DNA from: Methylobacter luteus IMV-B-3098
Lineage (GTDB): Bacteria > Pseudomonadota > Gammaproteobacteria > Methylococcales > Methylomonadaceae
Direction: 5' to 3'
Assembly (NCBI RefSeq): GCF_000427625.1
Contig: NZ_KE386569.1
Span: 3,615,789-3,679,788, forward strand
DNA: 64,000 nucleotides
Both the position numbers and the translations under genes were made by a program. Positions 25,282 to 34,625 of the stretch are shown here, one piece after another. Below the pieces are notes generated by a model. It was not told where the DNA came from. It worked only from the letters and a program-made list of their open reading frames with translations, and ran no database searches. Every line of letters begins with the position of its first letter. The first letter of the stretch is position 1.

Positions 25282-25872
25282 ATGAGTGCGTTGATTAAGA
25301 AGTTATTGAATTATCTTTTGATAGGGATTTTGGCGGTTATTCCCATCGTTCTGGTTTTACAGATCATCATGTTCGTAAAAGACCGGGTTGCCGATTTGTT
25401 TCAGCTGGTTTACGGTTATTCGGTCAGCTACCTTTATACGCTGCTGATTTTTGCCGTCAGCTTCATTATTCTCGTATCCATAGGCCGCCAAATCGCCAAA
25501 CAGGGCCGTCCCTGGTTTATTGCCGCTTTTGAGCATGTTATCGACAGAATTCCTTTTTTAAATACCGTCTACAGGGTTGTCAAGAAGGTCGTGAACATGT
25601 TCTCGTCGCATGACAAGGCCATCGCCAAGGAGGTCGTCTACGTGGAATACCCGAAAGACGGGATTTGGGTGCCTGCTTATGTCACGAACCGGTTTGATGA
25701 CAAGTACGTGCTTTTTGTGCCTACCTCGCCGAATCCGACATCGGGATTTACCATCATCGTCGATAAGACAAAAATCATAAAATCCAACATGAACATTGAG
25801 GAAGCCACCAGTTTTATCGTCAGCGTCGGCGTCGATTTCAATAAAGGCACAGAAGTGAGTCAATTACCTTAA
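25282..25872 (+). CDS. DUF502 membrane protein
   Basis: 196 residues from ATG 25282, with GGAG RBS. Two N-terminal helices (LLNYLLIGILAVIPIVLVLQII; YLYTLLIFAVSFIILVSIGR), then the DUF502 core: EHVIDRIPFLNTVYRVVKKVVNMF and VFVPTSPNPTSGFTIIVDK. Function unknown; the family is widespread in bacteria and plants (LIKE COV). The TAA stop overlaps the ATG of the symporter by 1 base, so translation is coupled. Confidence 0.92.
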   Translation: MSALIKKLLNYLLIGILAVIPIVLVLQIIMFVKDRVADLFQLVYGYSVSYLYTLLIFAVSFIILVSIGRQIAKQGRPWFIAAFEHVIDRIPFLNTVYRVVKKVVNMFSSHDKAIAKEVVYVEYPKDGIWVPAYVTNRFDDKYVLFVPTSPNPTSGFTIIVDKTKIIKSNMNIEEATSFIVSVGVDFNKGTEVSQLP

Positions 25873-27296
25873 TGAACATCATCGAAGATTGGTTAAGCCA
25901 GGCCAGCGGCCTGATTTGGGGGCCGGCGATGCTGGCCTTGTTGCTGGGCGTTGGCGTTTATCTGACGATAGGGTTGAAGGCCTTGCCATGGCGCAAGACG
26001 CCGCACGCCTTTGTGCTGCTCTGGCGCGGCCGCAAGTCCGGGCCGGAGGAGGAAGGCGATATCACCGCGTTTGCAGCCTTGATGACGGCACTATCGGCCA
26101 CCATCGGCACGGGCAACATAGCCGGTGTCGCGACAGCTATTTTTCTGGGCGGTCCGGGCGCCGTGTTCTGGATGTGGATGACGGCATTATTCGGCATGGC
26201 GACCAAATATGCCGAGGCGGTGTTGGCCGTTCAATACCGCGAAGTTGACGAACTGGGCAAATACGTCGGCGGCCCGATGTATTACATCAAGAACGGCCTG
26301 GGCGCGAAATGGCGATGGCTGGCTGCGGCATTCGCCCTCTTCGGCACTCTGGCTTCGTTCGGTATCGGCAATATGGTGCAGGCGCATTCGGTTGCCGATG
26401 CGGTCGAGTCCATGTTTCACATCCCGGACTGGATCAGCGGCGCGGTCATGACCGTGTTCACCGCTTTTGTCATTCTGGGCGGCATTAACCGCATAGCCGA
26501 CGTCGCGGCAAAGCTGGTGCCGTTCATGGCCATCTCCTATATTGTCGGGGCATCGATCATTATCATCGCCGACATCGAAAAAGTGCCGTCAGCTCTGGGA
26601 CTGATCATTGACAGTGCGTTTAACGGCACGGCCGCGGCGGGCGGCTTTGCCGGCGCGGTGGTCTGGGCCGCGATCCGGTACGGCGTGGCGCGCGGCGCCT
26701 TCTCGAATGAGGCGGGACTGGGCAGCGCGCCGATTGCGCAGGCGGCGGCAAAAACCACGAATCCGGTCCAGCAGGGCATGATTTCGATGCTGGGCACTTT
26801 TATCGATACGCTGGTCGTCTGCACGATGACCGCCTTGGTCATCGTTATGACCGGCGCCTGGAGCAGCGGCGAAAATGGCGCGGCGCTCTCCACACTGGCG
26901 TTCAATACCGGGTTGCCCGGTTGGGGCGGCTATATCGTTGTGTTTGGCCTGGTCATTTTTGCGTACACGACGATTCTGGGCTGGAGCTACTACGGCGAGC
27001 GCTGCGCCGAGTTCCTGTTCGGCGTCAGGATCATAACGCCTTACCGCCTTTTATGGATAGGCGCTATTCCTTTGGGTGCGATGGGCAAACTGACCGTCAT
27101 CTGGACGCTGGCCGACGTCATGAACGGGCTTATGGCGATTCCGAATCTGCTGGCTTTAGGTTTGCTAAGCCCGGTTCTTTTTAAATTGACGAGAGAGTAT
27201 GTGAAACCGGCGGAAAGCGATAGCCAACCAGAGCTATTTGACACCCAACCAGAATTATTAACAGAGCGAGTAAGGATAGATGAAATCAATAATTAG
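25872..27296 (+). CDS. Sodium:alanine/glycine symporter (AGCS family)
   Basis: 474 residues, about eleven helices. Family signatures: GDITAFAALMTALSATIGTGN near residue 57, GGPGAVFWMWMTALFGMATKY, and ARGAFSNEAGLGSAPIAQAAA in the centre, which lines the sodium/amino-acid pathway. Takes up alanine or glycine with Na+. The 3' end overlaps a small lipoprotein gene by 17 bases. Confidence 0.94.
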   Translation: MNIIEDWLSQASGLIWGPAMLALLLGVGVYLTIGLKALPWRKTPHAFVLLWRGRKSGPEEEGDITAFAALMTALSATIGTGNIAGVATAIFLGGPGAVFWMWMTALFGMATKYAEAVLAVQYREVDELGKYVGGPMYYIKNGLGAKWRWLAAAFALFGTLASFGIGNMVQAHSVADAVESMFHIPDWISGAVMTVFTAFVILGGINRIADVAAKLVPFMAISYIVGASIIIIADIEKVPSALGLIIDSAFNGTAAAGGFAGAVVWAAIRYGVARGAFSNEAGLGSAPIAQAAAKTTNPVQQGMISMLGTFIDTLVVCTMTALVIVMTGAWSSGENGAALSTLAFNTGLPGWGGYIVVFGLVIFAYTTILGWSYYGERCAEFLFGVRIITPYRLLWIGAIPLGAMGKLTVIWTLADVMNGLMAIPNLLALGLLSPVLFKLTREYVKPAESDSQPELFDTQPELLTERVRIDEINN

Positions 27297-27483
27297 AATA
27301 ACGATCATGATGTCATTAATGGCAATTGCCGGTTGCAATGGCGACGACAAACCGGCCAAGGCGGTTGACAGTGAAGTTTTTAAAACCCAGACAGACGCAC
27401 TGGAAAAGGCCAGGGCAGTCGAGCAAACGGTTCTGGATGCGGCCGCGAGACAGCGGGAGCAAATCGAACAAAGCGCGCAATAA
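27280..27483 (+). CDS. Small lipoprotein
   Basis: 67 residues. Signal peptide with lipobox MAIAGC (Cys18), then a short hydrophilic helix (ALEKARAVEQTVLDAAARQREQIEQ), like other tiny gammaproteobacterial lipoproteins of unknown role. Its start overlaps the end of the symporter gene and it is followed at once by a hairpin, so it is the last gene of that operon. Confidence 0.75.
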   Translation: MKSIIRITIMMSLMAIAGCNGDDKPAKAVDSEVFKTQTDALEKARAVEQTVLDAAARQREQIEQSAQ

Positions 27484-27489
27484 AGCGGC

Positions 27490-27510
27490 GCCCTCATACA
27501 GAATGAGGGC
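27490..27510 (+). terminator. Hairpin after the small lipoprotein gene
   Basis: GCCCTCAT / ATGAGGGC, perfect 8-bp stem with a 5-base loop, 7 bases after the stop codon. The T-tract is weak; a further CCCTCAT follows at 27521-27527. Confidence 0.6.
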
Positions 27511-27658
27511 CGACTTGTGACCCTCATTTAATCTGCTTGTAGATTCTTATTTTTTGATTGACTTTGAACGTTTGGCTTGTTATGAATGAGTCTGCGTACT
27601 AGCAAAAATGTAACAAAAATATAATAAACACAAACAATTACATGAGGGGAGGGTCATT

Positions 27659-28471
27659 ATGGAATCTGATAATCTTGTCGTTACCGGCGGCTTGCTAACT
27701 AAATTAAACCAACTGGAAGAACAGGTATCAACGCTTTCCAGGGAACTGGAATCAAGTAAGGACGCCATTAGTCTATTAAAGTTGACGCTAACCGAGCGCG
27801 ATTCACAAATTTATGAATTGGAAGCAAAACTGACTGCGGCGCAAAACGCGCAATTGAAAACAACGGTAAACTGGATCGACCGTTGCAGGGATCAAATCAA
27901 AAATGGTGTGGACGAAAAAATCATTAACCCGGCGTTAGCGAAAATTCGCCAGCGCATCGAGGTCATGCAGCGATTGGTCTACGAAACCAGGGATTTCATC
28001 AACAAAAAAGTAGCCGTTATTCACGAGAATATCCATAGTCATTCCGCGCTGGTCAAACAGTGGCCCGAACAGGCCAGGCTGTATTTTGAACAAGGTTTTG
28101 TCGAGCCAGTCAACTTATTGATCCATGAGAGGACAGCATTAGCCTACAGCTATTTGAAAGCCATCCGGGATCTGGTCGAGCAAAAAGTCCTCTATCCCTG
28201 CAAAGTCCTGTATGAGGAAACAGTCGTCGCCGTCCTGGCGCTGCCTTCGCAAAGCCGTATTATTCTTCAGGTGTGGCTGATTGACCCGGCCAGAGAGCAA
28301 ATGGCCGAGTTGCCGGCTTTGGGCGAGAAATTTTATGCCAATGCCCTGGCATGGCTGAAGAAGTCGATTGATCGACTAAGAGCGTTGATCGATCACGTAG
28401 TTGAATCTATAGGAAAAGCCATTAGAAACTCATCGTTCTGGAATGGAAACCAGCCAATAGAAGCGGCTTAA
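27659..28471 (+). CDS. Helical coiled-coil protein of unknown function
   Basis: 270 residues, no signal peptide or membrane helix. Residues 10-65 form a clear coiled coil (LTKLNQLEEQVSTLSRELES; LTERDSQIYELEAKL). The remainder is long amphipathic helices, e.g. KIRQRIEVMQRLVYETRDFI. GAGGGGAGG precedes the start. I know no named family; a phasin-like or scaffolding protein is conceivable. The upstream 175 bases are AT-rich; a terminator follows. Confidence 0.7.
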   Translation: MESDNLVVTGGLLTKLNQLEEQVSTLSRELESSKDAISLLKLTLTERDSQIYELEAKLTAAQNAQLKTTVNWIDRCRDQIKNGVDEKIINPALAKIRQRIEVMQRLVYETRDFINKKVAVIHENIHSHSALVKQWPEQARLYFEQGFVEPVNLLIHERTALAYSYLKAIRDLVEQKVLYPCKVLYEETVVAVLALPSQSRIILQVWLIDPAREQMAELPALGEKFYANALAWLKKSIDRLRALIDHVVESIGKAIRNSSFWNGNQPIEAA

Positions 28472-28498
28472 ACAGGGGAGTTGGTTTGGCAAGCAAAT

Positions 28499-28536
28499 AA
28501 AAAGCCCTGTCAGGGATATCCCGGCGGGGCTTTTGT
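28499..28536. terminator. Bidirectional terminator
   Basis: AAAAGCCC at the left pairs with GGGCTTTT at the right, with further pairing AGGGATATCCC inside; A-rich and T-rich flanks on either side. It lies between the helical-protein gene and the convergent oadB. Confidence 0.8.
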
Positions 28537-28556
28537 TTAGGCGAAGATATCGCCGG

Positions 28557-29684
28557 TTATTTCACCAGGCTCAGCAAAATACCGGCGGCGACCGCCGAGC
28601 CGATCACGCCGGCCACGTTCGGGCCCATGGCGTGCATGAGCAGGAAGTTGTGCGGATTGCTCTCCAGGCCCAGCTTGTTGGCGACGCGCGCCGCCATCGG
28701 CACGGCCGACACGCCGGCCGCGCCGATCAGCGGGTTGATCAGCGTCTTGCTGAATTTGTTCATCAGCTTGGCCATCAGCACGCCGGCCGCCGTGCCGATC
28801 GCGAACGCCGCCGCGCCCAGGGCCAGAATCCCCAAGGTCTCCATCTGCAAAAACGCCTCGGCGCTGAGCTTGGAGCCGACCGACAGCCCCAAAAAGATGG
28901 TCACGATGTTGATCAGCTCGTTCTGGGCGGTCTGGCTGAGCCGGTCGACCACGCCGCAGGCGTTCATCAGGTTGCCCAGCGCGAACATGCCGACCAGCGG
29001 CGCGGCCGACGGCAGCAGCAGCGCGGTCAGGGCGATCAAGAGCAGCGGGAAGACGATCTTCTCGGTGCGGCCGACCGTGCGCATCTGCTGCATCTCGATG
29101 CGGCGCTCGGCTTCCGTGGTCAAAGCGCGCATGATCGGCGGCTGGATCAAGGGCACCAGGGCCATGTACGAATAGGCCGCGACCGCGATCGCGCCGAGCA
29201 GGTCCGGCGCCAGGCGCGAGGCCACGTATATCGCGGTCGGGCCGTCGGCGCCGCCGATGATGGCGATGGCCGCCGCATCCTTCAGGCTGAATTCCAGGCC
29301 CGGCACGATGTTCAGCGCCAGGGCGCCGAGCAGGGAGGCGAAGATGCCGAACTGCGCGGCCGCCCCGAGCAATAAGGTCTTCGGGTTGGCCAGCAGCGGC
29401 CCGAAATCGGTCATGGCGCCGACGCCCATGAAGATCAGCAGCGGAAACAGCCCGCTCTTGATGCCGAAATACAGGTAATAGAGCAGGCCGCCCTCGTCGG
29501 CGATGCCGGCGACCGGGATGTTGCTGAGGATCGCGCCGAAGCCGATCGGCAGCAGCAGGAGCGGCTCGAAGCCTTTCTTGATGGCCAGGAACAGCAGCAG
29601 GAAGCCGACCAGCATCATGAGCGCCTGGCCGCCGGTCATATTGTACAGGCCGGTGCTGTGCCAGAGTGAAAGCAGATTGTCCAT
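28557..29684 (-). CDS. oadB: Oxaloacetate decarboxylase beta subunit (Na+-translocating decarboxylase)
   Basis: 375 residues, about nine helices. The beta subunit carries the decarboxylation of carboxybiotin coupled to Na+ export. Family motifs: [20 protein letters not shown] with the key Asp, [21 protein letters not shown] with the second Na+/proton site, and [18 protein letters not shown]. The 3' part follows oadA on the same strand with a 57-base gap carrying a GC hairpin. Very GC-rich. Confidence 0.95.
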   Translation of the reverse strand: MDNLLSLWHSTGLYNMTGGQALMMLVGFLLLFLAIKKGFEPLLLLPIGFGAILSNIPVAGIADEGGLLYYLYFGIKSGLFPLLIFMGVGAMTDFGPLLANPKTLLLGAAAQFGIFASLLGALALNIVPGLEFSLKDAAAIAIIGGADGPTAIYVASRLAPDLLGAIAVAAYSYMALVPLIQPPIMRALTTEAERRIEMQQMRTVGRTEKIVFPLLLIALTALLLPSAAPLVGMFALGNLMNACGVVDRLSQTAQNELINIVTIFLGLSVGSKLSAEAFLQMETLGILALGAAAFAIGTAAGVLMAKLMNKFSKTLINPLIGAAGVSAVPMAARVANKLGLESNPHNFLLMHAMGPNVAGVIGSAVAAGILLSLVK

Positions 29685-29715
29685 CGGATGAGTCTCGTCT
29701 GATAATCAGGGAAGG

Positions 29716-29732
29716 CCCCGCCTCGGGCGGGG
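29716..29732 (-). terminator. GC hairpin between oadA and oadB
   Basis: CCCCGCC / GGCGGGG, a 7-bp all-GC stem with a 3-base loop in the oadA-oadB gap. No T-run; could attenuate oadB or protect the upstream mRNA. Confidence 0.5.
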
Positions 29733-29740
29733 CGGTGCTA

Positions 29741-31522
29741 TTACAGGCTGATCAGGGTGTCGCCGACCGTGACCGCGGCCCCTTCCTTGGTATGCACGGC
29801 GCTGACGATGCCGCTGGCCCGCGAGCGCACTTCCGTTTCCATCTTCATGGCTTCCATGATCACCACCACATCGCCCTCGGCTACGGCGCTGCCGACCTGC
29901 ACCAGCACTTTCAGGATCGTGCCGGCCATCGGCGCCTCGACCGAGACGCCGTCGCCGGCTACGGCCGGGGCCGTGATGGCCACCGGCTGGATGCTGACGG
30001 CATTGCCGCCAGGGCCGACCGCGACGTTGAAATGGCGGCCGTCGACGTTGACGCTGTAGGTTTCCACGGCCTGGGCCGCCGGCGCCGGGGTGGGCGCGGG
30101 CGACACGGCCGGGGCCGGCACGCTGCCCGGCACCGGCTCGAAGGCGGCCGGATTGCCGCGGTTGGCCAGGAATTTCCAGCCGACCTGCGCGAACAGGCCG
30201 TTGATCAGCGCGTCCTCCTCGACATGCTCGCTGAGTTTGACGCCCTCGGCGCGGGCCTTGTCCTGCACCTCGGCGATCAGTCTGGCCATTTCCGGCGCCA
30301 AGAGGTCGGCCGGCCGGCCCGTGATCGGCTCGGCGCCGGCCAGCACGCGCGCCTGCAGCTCGGCATTGACCGGCGCCGGCGTGGCGCCGTATTCGCCCTT
30401 CAGCACGCCGGCCGTTTCCTTGGTGATGGTCTTGTAGCGCTCGCCGGCGATGACGTTCAGGACGGCCTGGGTGCCGACGATCTGCGAGGTGGGCGTGACC
30501 AAGGGGATGAAGCCCAGGTCCTCGCGCACGCGCGGGATCTCGGCCAGCACGGCGTCGAACTTGTCCTCGGCGCCCTGCTCCTTGAGCTGGCTTTCCATGT
30601 TGGTGAGCATGCCGCCCGGCACCTGCGAGACCAGGATGCGGCCGTCGACGCCTTTCAGGCTGCCTTCGAAGGCCGCGTATTTCTTGCGCACGTCGCGGAA
30701 ATAGGCCGCGATCTCTTCCAGTTTGGCCAGGTCCAGGCCGGTGTCGCGGTCGGTGCCCGCGAGGCTGGCCACGATGGTTTCGGTCGGCGTATGGCCGTAG
30801 GTCATGCTCATGGAGGAGATGGCGGTGTCGACGTTGTCGATGCCGGCCTCGGCGGCCTTCAGCACCGCGCCGGTGCTGAGCCCGGTCGTGGCGTGGCACT
30901 GCATGTGGATCGGGATAGCGACGCTGGCTTTCAGGCGCGTGACCAGCTCGAAGGCGTCATAGGGTTTGAGCAGGCCGGCCATGTCCTTGATGCAGATCGA
31001 GTGCGCGCCCAGGTCCTCGATCTGCTTGCCCAGGTCGACCCACAGGTCCAGGGCGTGCACGGGGCTGGTCGTGTAGGAGATCGTGCCCTGCGCGTGCGCG
31101 TCGGTCTGCAGCACGGCCTGGACGGCGCGCTGGATGTTGCGCATGTCGTTCATGGCGTCGAAGATGCGGAACACGTCGATGCCGTTGACGGCGCAGCGCT
31201 CGACGAAGGTGTCGACCACGTCGTCGGCGTAATGGCGGTAGCCGAGCAGGTTCTGGCCGCGCAACAGCATCTGCTGGCGGGTACGAGGCATGGCTGCCTT
31301 GAGCTGGCGCAGGCGCTGCCAGGGGTCCTCGCCCAGGTAGCGGATGCAGGCATCGAAGGTGGCGCCACCCCAGGTCTCCAGCGACCAGTAGCCGATCCGG
31401 TCGAGCTTGTCGCAGATCGGCAGCATGTCATCGATGCGCAGGCGCGTGGCCAGCAGGGATTGATGGGCATCGCGCAGGACGACTTCGGTGATGCCCAAGG
31501 GCTTGTTGTTATGTTGAGCCAT
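29741..31522 (-). CDS. oadA: Oxaloacetate decarboxylase alpha subunit / pyruvate carboxylase subunit B
   Basis: 593 residues. Carboxyltransferase domain starting [17 protein letters not shown] with metal ligands in [11 protein letters not shown], then the post-CT domain, a Pro/Ala-rich linker (residues 475-495) and a biotinyl domain with EAMKMET, Lys560 carrying biotin. With OadB it forms a sodium pump; alternatively it could work with a PycA-type biotin carboxylase as pyruvate carboxylase. No OadG gene is present upstream. Extremely GC-rich third codon positions create long antisense open frames that are not genes. Confidence 0.95.
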   Translation of the reverse strand: MAQHNNKPLGITEVVLRDAHQSLLATRLRIDDMLPICDKLDRIGYWSLETWGGATFDACIRYLGEDPWQRLRQLKAAMPRTRQQMLLRGQNLLGYRHYADDVVDTFVERCAVNGIDVFRIFDAMNDMRNIQRAVQAVLQTDAHAQGTISYTTSPVHALDLWVDLGKQIEDLGAHSICIKDMAGLLKPYDAFELVTRLKASVAIPIHMQCHATTGLSTGAVLKAAEAGIDNVDTAISSMSMTYGHTPTETIVASLAGTDRDTGLDLAKLEEIAAYFRDVRKKYAAFEGSLKGVDGRILVSQVPGGMLTNMESQLKEQGAEDKFDAVLAEIPRVREDLGFIPLVTPTSQIVGTQAVLNVIAGERYKTITKETAGVLKGEYGATPAPVNAELQARVLAGAEPITGRPADLLAPEMARLIAEVQDKARAEGVKLSEHVEEDALINGLFAQVGWKFLANRGNPAAFEPVPGSVPAPAVSPAPTPAPAAQAVETYSVNVDGRHFNVAVGPGGNAVSIQPVAITAPAVAGDGVSVEAPMAGTILKVLVQVGSAVAEGDVVVIMEAMKMETEVRSRASGIVSAVHTKEGAAVTVGDTLISL

Positions 31523-31695
31523 GCTATAACCTTTTTGGGTTGGAGTTCGCGGACCTTATGGGTCGGTTTGCGGTTGTATGGAAATCGGGGCGCATGCCAG
31601 TTCCGTCTCTCTACTTTAAAATTTTTGAAACTCGGCATTGTATCATAGGCCTAATTGGTACTAATCGCGTTCTAACTACGTTAAAAGGCATGATT

Positions 31696-32217
31696 ATGGC
31701 GAAAATTGAGATTATTGAGTCTGATATCACGGCGCTCGCGGTCGATGCGATCGTCAATGCCGCCAATCCCTCATTGTTGGGCGGAGGCGGCGTCGATGGC
31801 GCGATCCACAGGGCGGCAGGCCCTGAATTGCTGGCCGAATGCAGAACCCTGGGCGGCTGCGAGACAGGGCAGGCCAAAATGACCAAGGGCTATAATCTGC
31901 CCGCGCACCATGTAATCCATACGGTAGGGCCAATCTGGTCCGATGGCGAGCACGACGAGCCGGCCCTGCTGGCTTCCTGTTACCGGGAATGCATGGCGCT
32001 GGCTAAGGCCTATAAAATGCAATCGATTGCCTTTCCGGCCATTTCCTGCGGCGTTTACGGTTTTCCGGTAACGCTGGCGGCGCAAATCGCGATCAGGACC
32101 ATCAGCGAGTGCCTACAAGACAATCCTTATTTGCAAAAAGTCTATTTAGTCTGCTTTGGCGATGCTGTTTTGAAAGCGTACAATGAGCAATTTTACCAAT
32201 TGATGCATGACGGATAA
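31696..32217 (+). CDS. Macro-domain protein (O-acetyl-ADP-ribose deacetylase-like)
   Basis: 173 residues, one macro domain. Ligand-loop signatures: [20 protein letters not shown] near residue 20 and [12 protein letters not shown] near 117, as in YmdB. Removes ADP-ribose from proteins or deacetylates O-acetyl-ADP-ribose. AAAAGG (31683-31688) is 7 bases before ATG 31696, favoured over ATG 31690. msrB follows immediately. Confidence 0.92.
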   Translation: MAKIEIIESDITALAVDAIVNAANPSLLGGGGVDGAIHRAAGPELLAECRTLGGCETGQAKMTKGYNLPAHHVIHTVGPIWSDGEHDEPALLASCYRECMALAKAYKMQSIAFPAISCGVYGFPVTLAAQIAIRTISECLQDNPYLQKVYLVCFGDAVLKAYNEQFYQLMHDG

Positions 32218-32602
32218 CATTATGAATGACGAACAATGGCGCGAAAAATTATCGCCCGAACAATTCAATATTTGCCGCCATAAAGCCACCGAAGCCCCTT
32301 TTACCGGAAAATATACCGACTGCAAGAAAGACGGCATTTATCATTGCGTGTGCTGCGGCAATCCTTTGTTCGATTCCGAAACCAAATACAATTCAGGCTC
32401 GGGCTGGCCGAGTTTCTGGGATGTCATTTCCGATGACAGCGTGGCCCGCCATACCGATTTCAGCCACGGCATGAGCCGAGTTGAAATAACCTGCAAAGCC
32501 TGCGACGCGCACTTAGGTCATGTGTTTGAAGACGGCCCGCCGCCGACCGGCTTGCGCTACTGCATCAATTCCGCGGCCCTGGACCTGAAAGAACGATCAT
32601 GA
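32207..32602 (+). CDS. msrB: Peptide-methionine (R)-S-oxide reductase MsrB
   Basis: 131 residues (126 if the ATG at 32222 is used; both are plausible). Reduces methionine-R-sulfoxide in proteins. Zinc CxxC pairs are in VCCGNP and [12 protein letters not shown], and the catalytic cysteine is in [18 protein letters not shown] and HGMSRVEI are family blocks. Overlaps the macro gene at its start and the aminopeptidase gene by 4 bases at its end, so the three genes are coupled. Confidence 0.95.
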   Translation: MTDNIMNDEQWREKLSPEQFNICRHKATEAPFTGKYTDCKKDGIYHCVCCGNPLFDSETKYNSGSGWPSFWDVISDDSVARHTDFSHGMSRVEITCKACDAHLGHVFEDGPPPTGLRYCINSAALDLKERS

Positions 32603-33897
32603 GTGCGCAGCAACAGGTTCAAGACTTACTGGCTTTTATCGATGCCAGCCCCAGCCCCTGGCATGCCGTCAACAGCATGGTCAGCAGACTGGATGCGGCC
32701 GGCTTCTCGAAACTCGATGAAACCGAAAAATGGATGCTAAAGCCCGGCGGGCGCTATTACGTCGTGCGCGGCGATTCGTCCATTATCGTGTTTGTGCACG
32801 GTCAGAAGCCGCTGGTTGAAACGGGGTTTAAAATCATCGGCGCCCATACCGATTCGCCGGGCCTGCGGATCAAGCCCAATGCGGCCGGCTATGTCGATGG
32901 TCTGTTAAGACTGGGCGTCGAAGTGTACGGCGGGCCGATACTGGCGACCTTCACCGACCGGGACCTGAGCCTGGCCGGCCGCATCGGTTATAAGGATGAG
33001 CAGGGCAGGATCGCGAGCCGGCTGGTCCGGTTCGATCAGGCATTGCTGCGCCTGCCTAATCTGGCGATTCATATGAACCGCGGCGTCAACGAAGAAGGTC
33101 TGAAACTGCACAAGCAGCTGGAATTGCCTCTCATCATGTCCGCCATCGCGCAAGAGCAGTTGCCGCAGCCGTATTTCCTGTCGATATTGGCGCAGGCCTC
33201 GGGCATAGAAGTCGGGCGCATCCTGTCCTGGGATCTGAATGTCTACGATACGCAGAAAGGCGTGTTCTGGGGCGCGCAACAGGAGTTTTACGCCGACAGT
33301 CAGCTCGACAATCTGGCCTCATGCCATGCCGGTTTATCGGCCCTGCTTGATGATGCCGTGTTGCAGGCCGACAGCACGCTGGTCTGCGCTTTCTTCGATC
33401 ACGAGGAAATCGGCAGCGAAAGCCACAAAGGCGCCGACGGCAGTTTCCTGCCGGATGTGCTGCAGCGCATCGCCTCGGCCGTGGACCGTGACGATTATCA
33501 GCGGGCCCTGGCGCGCAGCTTCATGATCAGCGCCGACATGGCGCACGCCTATCAGCCCAATTTCCCCAATGCCTACGATCCCGACCATAAGGTCATCGTC
33601 AACAAAGGGCCGGTCATCAAGGTCAACGCCAACCATCGCTACAGCACCGAGAGCGTTTCGGAAGCGATGTTTGCGGGCTGGTGCGAGCAGGTCGGCGTTT
33701 CGTATCAGAAATATTCGCACCGGACCGATCTGCCCTGCGGCAGCACGATAGGCCCCATGACGTCAGCACGGCTGGGCATTCGCACGGTCGATGTCGGCAA
33801 TCCGATGTGGGCCATGCACAGCATCAGGGAGAGTGCCGGCGTGTTCGATCATGACGCTATGATCCGCGTCATGAAACGCTTTTTCCTCGATAGCTGA
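32599..33897 (+). CDS. M18 family aminopeptidase
   Basis: 432 residues. Dinuclear-zinc aspartyl-type aminopeptidase. Metal ligands lie in [14 protein letters not shown] (His near 82), [10 protein letters not shown] (Asp near 236), [10 protein letters not shown] (Glu-Glu near 271), and a C-terminal [11 protein letters not shown] / [12 protein letters not shown] (His). Cytoplasmic peptide turnover. ATG overlaps msrB stop by 4 bases. Confidence 0.94.
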   Translation: MSAQQQVQDLLAFIDASPSPWHAVNSMVSRLDAAGFSKLDETEKWMLKPGGRYYVVRGDSSIIVFVHGQKPLVETGFKIIGAHTDSPGLRIKPNAAGYVDGLLRLGVEVYGGPILATFTDRDLSLAGRIGYKDEQGRIASRLVRFDQALLRLPNLAIHMNRGVNEEGLKLHKQLELPLIMSAIAQEQLPQPYFLSILAQASGIEVGRILSWDLNVYDTQKGVFWGAQQEFYADSQLDNLASCHAGLSALLDDAVLQADSTLVCAFFDHEEIGSESHKGADGSFLPDVLQRIASAVDRDDYQRALARSFMISADMAHAYQPNFPNAYDPDHKVIVNKGPVIKVNANHRYSTESVSEAMFAGWCEQVGVSYQKYSHRTDLPCGSTIGPMTSARLGIRTVDVGNPMWAMHSIRESAGVFDHDAMIRVMKRFFLDS

Positions 33898-33902
33898 GGC
33901 CG

Positions 33903-34532
33903 ATGGACACCGAAGCCGATGCGTTACGCGATGATATCGCCGGTTTCGGTGACAATCGGCTGCCGTTCGATGGCGAGCTGTATCTGGTCCGGCAGTTTTA
34001 CCGACCGCCCGAGTCCGACCGGTTATTGGCCATATTGACGGCCGAACTGGACTGGCGAGAGGAGGACATCTTCATTTTCGGCCGCTGGGTCAAAGTGCCG
34101 CGGCTGATGTGCTGGTACGGCGATGCCGATGCGCATTATAGCTATTCGGGCGTCGACCATGCGCCGTTGCCCTGGACGGCCGAGTTGCAGGCGATCAGGG
34201 ACAAGGTGGAACGGCAGTGCCGGTACCGCTTCAACAGCGTGCTGGCCAATCTGTACCGCGACGGCCGTGATTCGATGGGCTGTCATGCCGACAATGAAAA
34301 GGAGCTGGGCCCTAATCCGGTCATTGCCTCGTTAAGCTTCGGCGATGAGCGCCTGTTCAGGCTGCATCATAAAAAGCGCAAGAAGGCATCGCTGGATATT
34401 GTGCTGGGCCATGGTGATCTGCTGCTGATGGCGGGTACGATGCAGCATCACTGGCTGCATGCGCTACCGAAAACGAAGCAATTGAAAAAGCCTAGAATCA
34501 ATCTGACGTTCCGAAGGATTCTTCCAAGTTAA
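33903..34532 (+). CDS. AlkB-like 2-oxoglutarate/Fe(II) dioxygenase
   Basis: 209 residues. Resembles the ALKBH2/3-type DNA dealkylases: FNSVLANLYRDGRDSMGCHADNE gives the Fe His-x-Asp, then IASLSFGDERLF, LGHGDLLLMAG, MQHHWLHALPK with the second Fe histidine, and RINLTFRRI with the 2-oxoglutarate Arg. Likely repairs N-alkylated bases in DNA or RNA. Five bases after the M18 gene, so the last gene of the macro-msrB operon. A family B repeat follows 5 bases after the stop. Confidence 0.92.
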   Translation: MDTEADALRDDIAGFGDNRLPFDGELYLVRQFYRPPESDRLLAILTAELDWREEDIFIFGRWVKVPRLMCWYGDADAHYSYSGVDHAPLPWTAELQAIRDKVERQCRYRFNSVLANLYRDGRDSMGCHADNEKELGPNPVIASLSFGDERLFRLHHKKRKKASLDIVLGHGDLLLMAGTMQHHWLHALPKTKQLKKPRINLTFRRILPS

Positions 34533-34536
34533 GCGG

Positions 34537-34611
34537 TAGGGTACGCATCGCGTACCATTTTCAAATTCCTTTGATGAACCAGCCACAAAGGTACGCAGTG
34601 CGTACCCTACA
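34537..34611. repeat. Palindromic intergenic repeat, family B, copy 2
   Basis: 75 bases bounded by GTAGGGTACGCATCGCGTAC and GGTACGCAGTGCGTACCCTA, each arm itself palindromic and the two arms complementary. It sits between the convergent AlkB-like gene and purD and can act as a bidirectional terminator. Confidence 0.88.
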
Positions 34612-34625
34612 GCACTTCGAGATAA

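Noticed and set aside
29666-31648. A 660-codon open frame on the + strand opposite oadA
   Set aside because: It results from the extreme GC3 of oadA; the protein is His/Arg/Asp-rich with no domain, while oadA on the other strand is a clear family member.
31523-31695. Possible oadG between oadA and the macro gene
   Set aside because: The interval is about 170 bases and has no frame with an N-terminal helix and charged tail typical of OadG.
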